A stretch of DNA of 47,557 nucleotides from Flavobacteriaceae bacterium (GTDB lineage: Bacteria; Bacteroidota; Bacteroidia; Flavobacteriales; Flavobacteriaceae). The translations under genes and the position numbers were made by a program. The notes below the pieces were generated by a model. That model did no database searches and was not told the DNA's origin. It worked only from the letters and a program-made list of their open reading frames with translations. The DNA lies in the NCBI GenBank assembly GCA_002706045.1, contig PAJL01000062.1, forward strand, positions 2,279-49,835, in the 5' to 3' direction. Position 1 is the stretch's first letter. Each line of letters opens with the position of its first letter. Positions 25,738 to 34,498 of the stretch are shown here, in pieces.

Positions 25738-26625
25738 ATGCCTAGTATTGGTTGTTACATAACTACAATTCCCAAAACCCAAACAGTCATTTGGGTTCTA
25801 ATAATAGGTCTATTTTTTAGCTGTAAAAGCACTTATACCGCTTATCATTATCAACAATTAGAAAGGATTACAATTGGAAATGGTTTAACCTTTCATCCAA
25901 AAGAAGAGCTGGTTCTTATTTCAAAACCAACTGAGTTAAAATCTGAAAACGGAAAACCATTCTACAGGATATTCCAGTTAAAATTTAAAGACAATCAATG
26001 GTGCTGCGAAACCGAAGTGCCTTTTTCAAGTGAGTTTACCGATTATCACCCTGTATTTTCACCAGACGGAAAATGGTTGTATTTCAATTCTGATAGACCA
26101 ATTCCTAATTCTGAAAAGCAACCAGAAAAAATCAATATCTGGCGAATAAAGTACAACGATGGTATCTGGGACAAACCAGAATATTTAACAGCTATCAATA
26201 CCGAAAATCACGAATCTTATCCAACTATTTCCAATATGGGTACACTCTATTTCAATTCAGATAGATCTGGAGGAAAAGGCTCAATGGACATCTACAAATC
26301 AGAGAATATTGATGGTAAGTTTTTAAAACCCATATTGGTAGAACAACTCAATTCCAAAGACAGCGAAAATGATATGTTTGTTGACCCTCAGGTGCAGTTC
26401 ATCATTTTGAACAGATACCTCTTTGATACAAAAGAAATAGAACTTTTTATATCCTATTATAAAAATGGCAAATGGTTAAAACCAGAACCATTGACCAGTA
26501 TTAATGAAACAGGTGTTTGGGAATTAACACCTACACTATCACCAGATGGGAATTATTTATTTATCGAGGTAAATGGTAAAATCAAAAGTTTTCCAATTCA
26601 TCAAATCAAAAATAATCAAAAATGA
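25738..26625 (+). CDS. PD40 beta-propeller lipoprotein
   Basis: A 295-residue probable lipoprotein: a hydrophobic helix at about 14-28 followed by Phe-Phe-Ser-Cys (C29). The mature part has several PD40/WD40-like blades, each with Phe-Ser-Pro-Asp-Gly-Lys-Trp-Leu-Tyr-Phe-Asn-Ser-Asp or similar, as in TolB and OmpA-associated PD40 proteins. It is the second propeller protein of the cargo and first gene after the terminator, so it probably opens a new transcript. It overlaps the amidohydrolase gene by ATGA, suggesting the two work together in the envelope. Confidence 0.8.
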   Translation: MPSIGCYITTIPKTQTVIWVLIIGLFFSCKSTYTAYHYQQLERITIGNGLTFHPKEELVLISKPTELKSENGKPFYRIFQLKFKDNQWCCETEVPFSSEFTDYHPVFSPDGKWLYFNSDRPIPNSEKQPEKINIWRIKYNDGIWDKPEYLTAINTENHESYPTISNMGTLYFNSDRSGGKGSMDIYKSENIDGKFLKPILVEQLNSKDSENDMFVDPQVQFIILNRYLFDTKEIELFISYYKNGKWLKPEPLTSINETGVWELTPTLSPDGNYLFIEVNGKIKSFPIHQIKNNQK

Positions 26626-28604
26626 AAACAAGTAGTTGTGCAAGGAGTTTATTGCTAGGGTTTATTTTACTTACATTAAATGCATTTAACAATTTAGCTA
26701 TTGCCCAAAATTCAATCTTAATTAAAAACATCAAAATCATCGATGTTGAAAACGGTAATATCCAAAAAGGAAAATATGTAATTGTAAAAAATGATTTGAT
26801 TAAATCAATTACCAATAAAAAACCATCAGGAAAATTTGATATTGAAATCAATGGGAAAAACAAATTTTTAATGCCTGGAATGGTCAATATGTACACCCAT
26901 GTTAATGAAGACAATTTGTGGTTGTACCTCGCTAATGGGCAAACCACAGTAAAAGATGCACCGAGCCACTTGACCGCTTTAGGCTTAAAAAAAAGAATCC
27001 AAAACAATGAAATCATTGGACCAAGAATATTTGCAGTAGGATTACGAGCTACTGGTATGCCTGCACCTTATCATAGCCAACAGCCTGTAACGACACCTAA
27101 AGAGGCAATTAATCAGTTAAGAGAAGCTAAACGCTTGGGATATGATGGTATGTTCATTTATGCAAGCTGTAATAAAGAGACGTATCAACCAATAATTGAT
27201 GAGGCAAAGAGACTAAACTTTCATATCAGTGGGCATTTTCCTCAAAATGTAGAATTGGAGACGGCCTTAAATTCTACCCAAAAGTCATTTGATAATCTTA
27301 CAGGTGTTACTCGTCGTGGAAAATTACGATTGGATAAAGAAAAGTTTATCTCTGGTTTGTTAGAAAATAGCCAAGCAATAACACCCACACTTACGGTTCA
27401 TAGGTTATGGGCAAATAGTGATAAAAAGGATAGTATTTATACTACAATACCAAAAGAATACATACCCAATAAAATGAAATCCAACTGGCTGCCAGTAGAC
27501 AATGGGAGCGGCAGTTATCCTTATAAAGAAGTTGCCAGTTTAATTAAGGAACTGTATCAAAGAGGCGTACAATTGTATATAGGTAGTGACGGTGGTTATC
27601 CAATGGTGGTAAATGGTTTTTCTTATCACGACGAGATAAATAATTTTTCCAGTTTGGGAATACCAAATAGTGAGATTCTTAAAATAGCAACAATTCAATC
27701 TGCCAATTTTTTAGGCTACGAGAATTTAGGATTGGTCAAAGAGGGCTATCTGGCAGATTTGCTAATACTTAATAAAAATCCTTTGAAGGATATCTCAAAT
27801 TTAAAGACCATCAATCATGTAATTTCTAATGGAAAACCGTTGTCAAAGAAAAGATTAGAAGATGAACTCGCTACACTTAAAAACAAGATTAAAAATCCTA
27901 AGGATAGATTTTCAAAGTGGCAAGAAATTACGAATACTTGGAAGAAGGATTCTATATTAAAATATCAATTGAAGAACAATGATATCATCGTTGGGGAAGA
28001 GCTTATAAATATTGACAAAAAAGATGAAAGGAACTTTAATCTTGAAGCCATTAATGTCATGGATGGTCCAGATTCAAGGGAAACTTATCTATTTGCCAAA
28101 GTAATCAATAAACAAATGGATTCACTTTACGTCAAATCTATTACGCCAGAAGGAGTCTATGAAGCAACTCTGAAGCGTAATCAGAATATAGTTAAGATAA
28201 GTGGAATAGCACCTTTTCATGGCAACTTTACTTATAAAGAAGAATGGGTTCCTGGCACACTATTTTTAGGACCTTTCACATCCAGATATTTTGATTTAGA
28301 TATTACAGCAAATTATGTTTTAGCAATGTTGCTAAAAAGAAATCTTAGGGAGAATCAAGCTGACCAATTACCAGTAATCCAAATTGAGTTGAATAGTGAG
28401 GAATTCGGTAAAAAACTAATAATCGACAATTCTGAATATACCATACTTAACACAACTGAAAATAATTTCAAAATCATCTATAAAGGCTTTTCAGGTTATA
28501 GAGCAATAACAAGTGGCTCATTCGTCATTGATATTGAGACTGACAAGAACAACATACCCAAGAAAATTATGGATGACACAAAAACAATCGAATTACAACT
28601 TTAA
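26622..28604 (+). CDS. Amidohydrolase-superfamily protein with an altered metal site
   Basis: A 660-residue exported protein. The signal peptide (1-29) ends Ala-Ile-Ala-Gln. The amidohydrolase TIM-barrel (about 30-400) begins with the usual small beta-sandwich and Met-Pro-Gly-Met. The first metal motif, normally Asp-Met-His-x-His, reads Asn-Met-Y91-Thr-H93, so the first histidine and preceding Asp are changed. The strand-4 lysine position reads Gly-Met-Phe-Ile-Tyr. Later H201 and H205 and the Gly-Ser-Asp near 335 are kept. This suggests a single-metal or inactive relative. A further 250 residues form a C-terminal domain of unknown role. Imidazolonepropionase-like peptidases are the nearest family. 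Confidence 0.8.
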   Translation: MKTSSCARSLLLGFILLTLNAFNNLAIAQNSILIKNIKIIDVENGNIQKGKYVIVKNDLIKSITNKKPSGKFDIEINGKNKFLMPGMVNMYTHVNEDNLWLYLANGQTTVKDAPSHLTALGLKKRIQNNEIIGPRIFAVGLRATGMPAPYHSQQPVTTPKEAINQLREAKRLGYDGMFIYASCNKETYQPIIDEAKRLNFHISGHFPQNVELETALNSTQKSFDNLTGVTRRGKLRLDKEKFISGLLENSQAITPTLTVHRLWANSDKKDSIYTTIPKEYIPNKMKSNWLPVDNGSGSYPYKEVASLIKELYQRGVQLYIGSDGGYPMVVNGFSYHDEINNFSSLGIPNSEILKIATIQSANFLGYENLGLVKEGYLADLLILNKNPLKDISNLKTINHVISNGKPLSKKRLEDELATLKNKIKNPKDRFSKWQEITNTWKKDSILKYQLKNNDIIVGEELINIDKKDERNFNLEAINVMDGPDSRETYLFAKVINKQMDSLYVKSITPEGVYEATLKRNQNIVKISGIAPFHGNFTYKEEWVPGTLFLGPFTSRYFDLDITANYVLAMLLKRNLRENQADQLPVIQIELNSEEFGKKLIIDNSEYTILNTTENNFKIIYKGFSGYRAITSGSFVIDIETDKNNIPKKIMDDTKTIELQL

Positions 28605-28622
28605 ATTAATAAAACTAAAATC

Positions 28623-29117
28623 ATGAAAAAACTAAATGTATTAACAATCGTAATTGTATTACTATTTCAAGTAAACACTTTACATTCTCAAAGTGATGAT
28701 TCCAACTATTATAAAGATTGGGAAGGCATGTGGTATGAAGTTATTGACGGCAAAACAAATGAATTCCCAAGTTTTGTGGTTACAAAATCTTTGTATGATA
28801 GCTCTTATGAAGAAGTATGGATGCAAGGTAAAGGCGGTCATTACGGAAAAGCTTGGAGAGCTTTTGACGGAAGAACAAAAAAATGGGACTTCGCGTGGAT
28901 TTCTACTGATGGTTTATTCCAATTATGGGAAGGTAAAAAGGTAGATGGTATTTGGTACATCTACAAGTATTTTGTTCTAGACAATGGTGAAAAAGTATTA
29001 TCCAGACAGGCATTTATAGTTAATGACAAAACGCATATGACACGTACTAGCGAACATTCAAGAGATGAAGGAAAAACTTGGACATTGCGTTTTACGGAGA
29101 ATTTTGTGAAGAAGTAA
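28623..29117 (+). CDS. DUF1579-like exported protein
   Basis: A 164-residue exported protein (signal peptide 1-22, ending Leu-His-Ser-Gln) with a short barrel-like mature domain rich in Trp, Tyr and Lys. The C-terminal Arg-Asp-Glu-Gly-Lys-Thr-Trp-Thr-Leu motif matches the Lys-Gly-Lys-Thr-Trp-Val of the DUF1579-like protein at 24101, so I place it in the same lipocalin-like group, although the N-terminal Phe-Trp-Ile-Gly-Glu-Trp motif is replaced by Trp-Glu-Gly-Met-Trp-Tyr. It begins 18 bases after the amidohydrolase stop and belongs to that operon. Ligand unknown. Confidence 0.62.
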   Translation: MKKLNVLTIVIVLLFQVNTLHSQSDDSNYYKDWEGMWYEVIDGKTNEFPSFVVTKSLYDSSYEEVWMQGKGGHYGKAWRAFDGRTKKWDFAWISTDGLFQLWEGKKVDGIWYIYKYFVLDNGEKVLSRQAFIVNDKTHMTRTSEHSRDEGKTWTLRFTENFVKK

Positions 29118-29131
29118 TTCGTTTATTTAAA

Positions 29132-29554
29132 ATGAAACAACACATCGCTCACATATCCCTTGTAGTCAAAGACTACGATGAAGCCATCGATTTCTACACA
29201 AAAAAACTCAATTTTGTCTTAATTGAGGACACCTATATTAAGGAACAAGACAAACGTTGGGTGCTAATAGCACCACCTAATGCCAAAGAATGCTGTCTTT
29301 TACTGGCGAAGGCGTCAAACCCTGAGCAAGAGAAGCATATTGGCAATCAAACTGGAGGACGTGTATTTCTCTTCTTGTTTACGGATGATTTTTGGAGAGA
29401 TTATAATAACATGCTAAATAATGAAATCCAGTTTGTCCGACCACCTAAAGAAGAACCTTATGGTACAGTAGCTGTATTTCAAGATTTGTATGGCAACCTA
29501 TGGGATTTGCTTCAACCAAATGAACACAACAAGGGTACTTTTTTTAATAAATGA
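29132..29554 (+). CDS. VOC-family (glyoxalase/bleomycin-resistance fold) protein
   Basis: A 140-residue cytoplasmic protein of the vicinal oxygen chelate fold: His-Ile-Ser-Leu-Val-Val-Lys-Asp-Tyr-Asp-Glu-Ala-Ile-Asp-Phe-Tyr at the start, then Lys-Leu-Asn-Phe, and Val-Ala-Val-Phe-Gln-Asp-Leu-Tyr-Gly-Asn-Leu-Trp-Asp at the end. Members include glyoxalases, dioxygenases and antibiotic-binding proteins (bleomycin, fosfomycin). The start at 29132 gives a normal VOC N-terminus. A longer in-frame start at 29078 would overlap the upstream gene by 40 bases. It overlaps the next gene by ATGA. The metal ligands are only partly recognisable, so enzyme or binding role is open. Confidence 0.85.
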   Translation: MKQHIAHISLVVKDYDEAIDFYTKKLNFVLIEDTYIKEQDKRWVLIAPPNAKECCLLLAKASNPEQEKHIGNQTGGRVFLFLFTDDFWRDYNNMLNNEIQFVRPPKEEPYGTVAVFQDLYGNLWDLLQPNEHNKGTFFNK

Positions 29555-30129
29555 ATAAAATGACAACTAAAACAAAAATATTAATCATTATTTCTGTAGT
29601 CTGCTTATTAGGTTGTAAAGCTTCCAATGTGGCTCAACAATCTAAAACCGCTACTTTGGTTGGATCACTTATTTCAGAAGAAATTAAACAGTATGGGCAA
29701 TTTGTTGGAGAATGGGATTGTGAGATCTCTAACTTACAAAAAGATGGCACTTGGGTAACTTCAAATGCTTCATGGCGATTCGAGTATATTCTGGGAGGAA
29801 CGGCCATACAAGATTATTGGATAAATCCCACAAATAGTAGCGATTCTAATGAAACCCTTCTCGGAACTAATATTAGAACATTCAACCCAAAAGAGAACAA
29901 ATGGGAATGTGTTTGGTTAGAAAACAAAAGCAAAAAAATTAACGGGATTTGGAAATCACACCAAGATGTCAACAAAAATATTTTGTTATACGATGATACC
30001 GGAAACTGGCTGATTACCTTCTATAATATAACCGAGAATAGCTTTGATTGGAAATGGGATTTCGAACAGGAAGATGGTTCAATGAAAACGATGTCTAAGA
30101 TGAAGGCTGAAAGGATAATTTATAGATAG
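29551..30129 (+). CDS. DUF1579-family lipoprotein-like protein
   Basis: A 192-residue exported protein. The N-terminal hydrophobic segment ends Leu-Leu-Gly-Cys (C22), a good lipobox. The mature domain has Phe-Val-Gly-Glu-Trp-Asp-Cys near its start and Tyr-Ile-Leu-Gly-Gly-Thr-Ala, both typical of DUF1579-like beta-barrels. A Trp-Lys-Trp-Asp-Phe-Glu-Gln-Glu-Asp-Gly strand follows near the C-terminus. It is translationally coupled to the VOC protein. It is the third such lipocalin-like protein in the cargo, which suggests repeated handling of one small ligand or just expansion of a favoured envelope family. Confidence 0.72.
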   Translation: MNKMTTKTKILIIISVVCLLGCKASNVAQQSKTATLVGSLISEEIKQYGQFVGEWDCEISNLQKDGTWVTSNASWRFEYILGGTAIQDYWINPTNSSDSNETLLGTNIRTFNPKENKWECVWLENKSKKINGIWKSHQDVNKNILLYDDTGNWLITFYNITENSFDWKWDFEQEDGSMKTMSKMKAERIIYR

Positions 30130-30159
30130 AAGTCTAATTAAAAAATAAAACATTAAAAC

Positions 30160-30615
30160 ATGAATAGAATAATTCTAATAACCCTATTTGTATTTTCAAC
30201 TTGTCAATTTTCTTTTTCCCAAACCTTTGAAGGCGACAAAAAGGAAATCGAAAAGATAGTTGAAAACATCGAGTCATTTTCAAAATATTATACTTCGGGC
30301 GATTATGATGCATTGGCAAATGCCTATTGCAAAGAAGCAACGATTTTACCACCTGGAGCAGACATCATAAAAGGACGTGAAGCCATAAAAAAACGATGGA
30401 TTCTTCCATCTGGAGTGAACGTACCTTATCATAAAATAACACCGATTGAAATTAAGATAATTGATAATTATGCCTATGATATTGGCTATTATGAAGGAAA
30501 GACCATAAGGAAAGATAAAAGCGAAGTGTCTTGGAAAGGTAAATACCTGATTGTTTGGAAAAAGGAAGATGGCGATTGGAAGATTTATTCCGATGCTTGG
30601 AATAAGATAAATTAG
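30160..30615 (+). CDS. Exported NTF2/SnoaL-like protein (DUF4440 type)
   Basis: A 151-residue exported protein, signal peptide 1-20. The mature domain has the NTF2-like pattern: Tyr-Thr-Ser-Gly-Asp-Tyr-Asp-Ala-Leu-Ala-Asn-Ala-Tyr, Ala-Thr-Ile-Leu-Pro-Pro-Gly, Ile-Lys-Gly-Arg-Glu-Ala-Ile and the C-terminal Trp-Lys-Ile-Tyr-Ser-Asp-Ala-Trp. This fold forms a cone-shaped pocket used by isomerases, dehydratases and binding proteins. No catalytic pair is diagnostic. It lies in a run of closely spaced exported proteins, 30 bases after one and 19 before the next. Confidence 0.78.
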   Translation: MNRIILITLFVFSTCQFSFSQTFEGDKKEIEKIVENIESFSKYYTSGDYDALANAYCKEATILPPGADIIKGREAIKKRWILPSGVNVPYHKITPIEIKIIDNYAYDIGYYEGKTIRKDKSEVSWKGKYLIVWKKEDGDWKIYSDAWNKIN

Positions 30616-30634
30616 TTTAAAATTAAAGGTCAAT

Positions 30635-32335
30635 ATGAATAACACATTTTTATCACTCTGTTTTTTTGTAATAATTACAAGTTGTTTTTCCCAAAACAAC
30701 TTTAAGAAATCGATTGAAACAAAAGATAGTATCACTAATCACTATCAACAAAAGAACTACGAGAAGGCCCAAAAATTGGCTGCGGAATACTTATCAAATA
30801 ATCCTTATGATATTGAAGCGGTATATCTAAATGCACAAATAAGCTACCATTTAAAACAATGGCCAACTGCGATTATTGGTTTTAAAAAATCAATAGCCAA
30901 TGGTTACAATATTGCGGAATCTAAATACAATATGGCCTGTTGTTATGCTCTTCAGGGAAATAAAGCCGAAGCTTCAACTTGGTTACAATCGGCAATAGAT
31001 GATTACCCTTCTTTTTACTATCAATGGATGGAAGATTCAGATTTGGCAACTCTGGCAAATGATACCGAATATCTCAATCAGATTTACCAATATGACCGAA
31101 CGGCAAATGATAGAGTTTCAAAATGGAAAGCTGATATAGACTTCTTTTCTAATAGAATGAAGCAATTCCACTACAATCTTTTTAGTAATATAATAGAAGA
31201 AGAATGGGATGCTAAAATCCTTGAACTCTATAATCAAGTCAAAGAATTAAATGATGAGGAAATTATTGTCGGCCTTATGAAATTATCGGCTATGGCTGGT
31301 GATGGCCATACAACCATTGTGCCACCAATATCGGACAATTTCAATTTTAAAATGTCGCCTTTTCTAACTTATATTTTTGATGATGGCATCTATATTCTTG
31401 AAACCCAAAAAGGATATGAACACTTATTGGGAAGTAAATTGATTAGTATAAATAATATGCCAATTGATGATGTGCTGAAGAAAATACAGACCATTGTACC
31501 TTCCGATAATAAGTTTGGAAACAAATGGTTGCAACCTTTGGTTTTAAATATACCACAATTGCTTTATGGACTCAATATCATTGATAAGAAGAAGGAATAT
31601 ACTATCACCTATATTAAAGATGGAAAGCAAAATATGGCGAATATCAAATGTGAAACCTCATTGACTGGAGACTTTTTGGAAAGTTGGATTTACGGATTCC
31701 ACGATTTGGAAGGATGGTCTAAAGTAAATCAATCAAAAATTCCATCGTCTCAAACGAATAGAGAAAAACCGTATTGGATTGAATATCAAAAAGAAAGTCA
31801 AATAGTAGTGTTCCATTATAATCAAGTTCAAACCGATGAAAACGAGAATGAGGCTGCCTTTATCAACCGATTAAATAGTTTCATTTCCAATAATCCTGTT
31901 AAAGCCTTGGTTGTTGATTTAAGATATAATGAAGGCGGAGACAACACCATTTACAGACCTATTTTAAATGGCATCATAGGCAATGAAAAAGTGAACCAAA
32001 AAGATAAATTATATGTGTTGATAGGCAGAAGAACCTTTTCTGCCGGAATGTGTTTTGCAACAGAGCTTGAAAAATCGACTAACGCTACTTTTGTTGGAGA
32101 ACCAACTGGTTCTAGTCCCAATTTTGTGGGGGAATCTGGTGGAGTGTTTCAATTACCCTATTCAGGTATTTATGCAAATGCCTCAAATTTATATTGGCAA
32201 AACAGTTTTGCTTTTGATAATAGAAAGTTTATCGCACCCAATATGTATGTAGAACCGAAGTTTAGTGATTATATCAACGGAATAGATGCTTCGTTGGAAA
32301 CCATTCAAGAGTATTTAAAGATATCCAAAAATTGA
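30635..32335 (+). CDS. TPR and S41-family peptidase, exported
   Basis: A 566-residue exported protein with a signal-like N-terminus ending Cys-Phe-Ser-Gln; Cys14 in Ile-Thr-Ser-Cys is a candidate lipidation site. Residues about 30-130 hold TPR-like helices (Tyr-Asn-Met-Ala-Cys-Cys-Tyr-Ala-Leu-Gln-Gly). The S41 fold follows, with Val-Val-Asp-Leu-Arg-Tyr-Asn-Glu-Gly-Gly-Asp and the nucleophile in Thr-Phe-Ser-Ala-Gly near residue 470. A Gly-Asp-Gly-His-Thr near 225 is also typical of this group. It is the second S41 peptidase in the cargo after the class D fusion at 17452. Confidence 0.82.
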   Translation: MNNTFLSLCFFVIITSCFSQNNFKKSIETKDSITNHYQQKNYEKAQKLAAEYLSNNPYDIEAVYLNAQISYHLKQWPTAIIGFKKSIANGYNIAESKYNMACCYALQGNKAEASTWLQSAIDDYPSFYYQWMEDSDLATLANDTEYLNQIYQYDRTANDRVSKWKADIDFFSNRMKQFHYNLFSNIIEEEWDAKILELYNQVKELNDEEIIVGLMKLSAMAGDGHTTIVPPISDNFNFKMSPFLTYIFDDGIYILETQKGYEHLLGSKLISINNMPIDDVLKKIQTIVPSDNKFGNKWLQPLVLNIPQLLYGLNIIDKKKEYTITYIKDGKQNMANIKCETSLTGDFLESWIYGFHDLEGWSKVNQSKIPSSQTNREKPYWIEYQKESQIVVFHYNQVQTDENENEAAFINRLNSFISNNPVKALVVDLRYNEGGDNTIYRPILNGIIGNEKVNQKDKLYVLIGRRTFSAGMCFATELEKSTNATFVGEPTGSSPNFVGESGGVFQLPYSGIYANASNLYWQNSFAFDNRKFIAPNMYVEPKFSDYINGIDASLETIQEYLKISKN

Positions 32336-32445
32336 AATTTCATATATCTGCATTTCACAAACCTAAAATAGTAATTCATAACTCAAAATTGTTTGATAAA
32401 AATCAATTTTCAACTTTTGTTGGTCATATAAATTTTAATCAAATT

Positions 32446-33552
32446 ATGCCAAAACAAATATCAAGATTTTTGATTTTTATCTCAATTATCTTTCTTCAAT
32501 CGCAAGCCCATTCTCAAAATGACGAAAATTTAGTAAGAGCTACCCTCATGGATTATATAGAAGGAACTTCTACTGGCGAAGTTCATAGATTAAAAAGGGC
32601 ATTCCATCCCGATGCCAAACTATATTATGTTCAAAATGACACCTTAAGTGAAAGGTCTGCGGAGGCATATATAAAACTATTTAAACCAGGTCGTAAGAAC
32701 AATAGGCCTGGACAAATTGTTTCCATAAACGTTTCAAAAGACGCTGCCATAGGTGTAGTTGAAGTAGATTTTCCATCTCGAAAAAGAAAATACACAGATT
32801 ATATGCTTCTGCTTAAAGACAAAGGAGCTTGGAAAATTGTCCATAAATCCTACACGTATAAAAGTTACGACAGAAAAGGGAAAATCCTGTTCGTGGTCTC
32901 AAACGAGGATTCGTTTGGAGAAAACAGTAAAAAATTAACAGGCACACATTATGGGGAATTGGTAGTGCCATATCATAAATTTTCACAAGCAGGTTATGAA
33001 GTGGATTTCGTTAGTCCTAAAGGTGGTAAAGTAGCTCTGGCCTATTTTAATCTACAAGATTCACTTCAACAAAAGTATTTTTATGACCAAAAAATACAAC
33101 ACAAACTTAAATATAGCTTTCAGCCCAAAGATGTAAATTCCTCGGAATACAAAGCAGTTTTCTATTGCGGCGGCTCTGCACCTGTATTTGATATTCCTGA
33201 AAACCTTGCCCTTCAAGAAATTGCAAGGGAAATTTACGAAGAAAACGAAGGGGTGGTTAGTTCAGTTTGTCATGGTGCTGCTGGCTTGGTTAATGTCAAA
33301 CTATCCAATGGAGAATTTTTAATAAAAGGAAAGAAAATGAATTCTTTTACCAACAATGAAGAATCCAATAAAAATCTGTTACCTTTTCTGGTTGAGAGCA
33401 AATTAAAAGAAAGAGGGGCAATATTCCGTTCTTCAGATAAATGGCAACCACATGTAGAAGTTGATGGCAGACTCATCACAGGGCAAAATCCTGCTTCTTT
33501 AGAAAAATTAACTGATGAAATTATTAAAGCACTCAATGATAAAACCAATTAA
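32446..33552 (+). CDS. Exported NTF2-like and DJ-1/PfpI fusion protein
   Basis: A 368-residue protein with a clear signal peptide (1-24, ending Ala-His-Ser-Gln). Residues about 27-140 form an NTF2-like (putative lumazine-binding type) domain: Asp-Tyr-Ile-Glu-Gly-Thr-Ser and Phe-His-Pro-Asp-Ala. Residues about 145-365 form a DJ-1/PfpI domain with Gly-Lys-Ile-Leu-Phe-Val-Val at its start and the nucleophile elbow Val-C275-H276-Gly-Ala-Ala-Gly. DJ-1-type proteins are usually cytoplasmic deglycases, proteases or holdases, so secretion is notable. I start at the ATG at 32446 because it begins the signal peptide. An in-frame TTG at 32332 only adds 38 residues of unlikely sequence. Confidence 0.82.
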   Translation: MPKQISRFLIFISIIFLQSQAHSQNDENLVRATLMDYIEGTSTGEVHRLKRAFHPDAKLYYVQNDTLSERSAEAYIKLFKPGRKNNRPGQIVSINVSKDAAIGVVEVDFPSRKRKYTDYMLLLKDKGAWKIVHKSYTYKSYDRKGKILFVVSNEDSFGENSKKLTGTHYGELVVPYHKFSQAGYEVDFVSPKGGKVALAYFNLQDSLQQKYFYDQKIQHKLKYSFQPKDVNSSEYKAVFYCGGSAPVFDIPENLALQEIAREIYEENEGVVSSVCHGAAGLVNVKLSNGEFLIKGKKMNSFTNNEESNKNLLPFLVESKLKERGAIFRSSDKWQPHVEVDGRLITGQNPASLEKLTDEIIKALNDKTN

Positions 33553-33559
33553 ATTGAAT

Positions 33560-34498
33560 ATGAATAAACCACTAAAACTTTTAACGCTTTCCGTTGTTTT
33601 GATTGGAAGCATTTTTACATCATATTCCCAAAACAGAAAAGTAGCAATAACCATAGACGATTTGCTGGCAACACCTGCTGATGAGAATGAATATGAATAT
33701 ATTACCGACAACCTATTAAAAACACTCACAAAGAATGATATTAAGGCTATTGGCTTCGTAAATGAAAGTAGGTTATACACCAACGATAATCCAGATTCCA
33801 CAAAAATCAAAATTTTAGAAAAATGGATGAAATCCGATATGCAATTAGGAAATCACACATTTTCACATGTTTATATCAATAACACATCTATTGAAGATTA
33901 TAAAAAGGATGTGATAAAAGGAGAATTGATTACACGCCCATTGCTTGAAAAATATAATACAGAGCTAAAATATTTTCGTCATCCACAATTAAGAACCGGA
34001 CCAACTGATGAATATAGAAGTGAATTGACCAGCTTTTTAAAAAACAGAGGCTATACCGTAGCACCAGTTACCATCGATAATGATGAGTATATCCATGCGT
34101 TTTGCTATGCCAATGCCAAAAGGGAGGGTAAAACCGCCTTAATGGATAAAATAGGTAAAGATTATATAGACTATATGACTTCGGTTTTTGATTTCTATGA
34201 AAAATTATCAGTCTCTTTTCTAGGTTACGAAGTGCCTCAAACATTGCTAATTCATGCCAACAATTTAAACGCTGATTATTTGGACGAATTGGTTGCAATG
34301 ATGACATCAAGAAATTATGAATTTATATCTATGGATGAAGCTCTAAAGGATAAAGCCTATAAAATGCCAGAAGGCACACATTCAAGAGGTCCATCTTGGA
34401 TTCAACGTTGGATGATTGCCAAAGGGCAAGAACCAGAATCCCATCCACCAGTATCAAAATTTATTGATGAACTGTACCAAAAATATAGAAATCAATGA
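33560..34498 (+). CDS. Exported NodB-type polysaccharide deacetylase
   Basis: A 312-residue exported protein, signal peptide 1-24 (ending Ser-Tyr-Ser-Gln). The NodB motifs are Ile-Thr-Ile-Asp-Asp, Asn-His-Thr-Phe-Ser-His, Arg-His-Pro-Gln, Thr-Ile-Asp-Asn-Asp-Glu and Leu-Leu-Ile-His. All metal ligands appear present. It is a divergent paralogue of the lipoprotein deacetylase at 24583 and lacks a lipobox, so the two may work at different sites. The ATG at 33560 starts seven bases after the upstream stop and begins the signal peptide; a longer in-frame start at 33515 would overlap that gene. It overlaps the esterase gene by ATGA. Confidence 0.86.
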   Translation: MNKPLKLLTLSVVLIGSIFTSYSQNRKVAITIDDLLATPADENEYEYITDNLLKTLTKNDIKAIGFVNESRLYTNDNPDSTKIKILEKWMKSDMQLGNHTFSHVYINNTSIEDYKKDVIKGELITRPLLEKYNTELKYFRHPQLRTGPTDEYRSELTSFLKNRGYTVAPVTIDNDEYIHAFCYANAKREGKTALMDKIGKDYIDYMTSVFDFYEKLSVSFLGYEVPQTLLIHANNLNADYLDELVAMMTSRNYEFISMDEALKDKAYKMPEGTHSRGPSWIQRWMIAKGQEPESHPPVSKFIDELYQKYRNQ

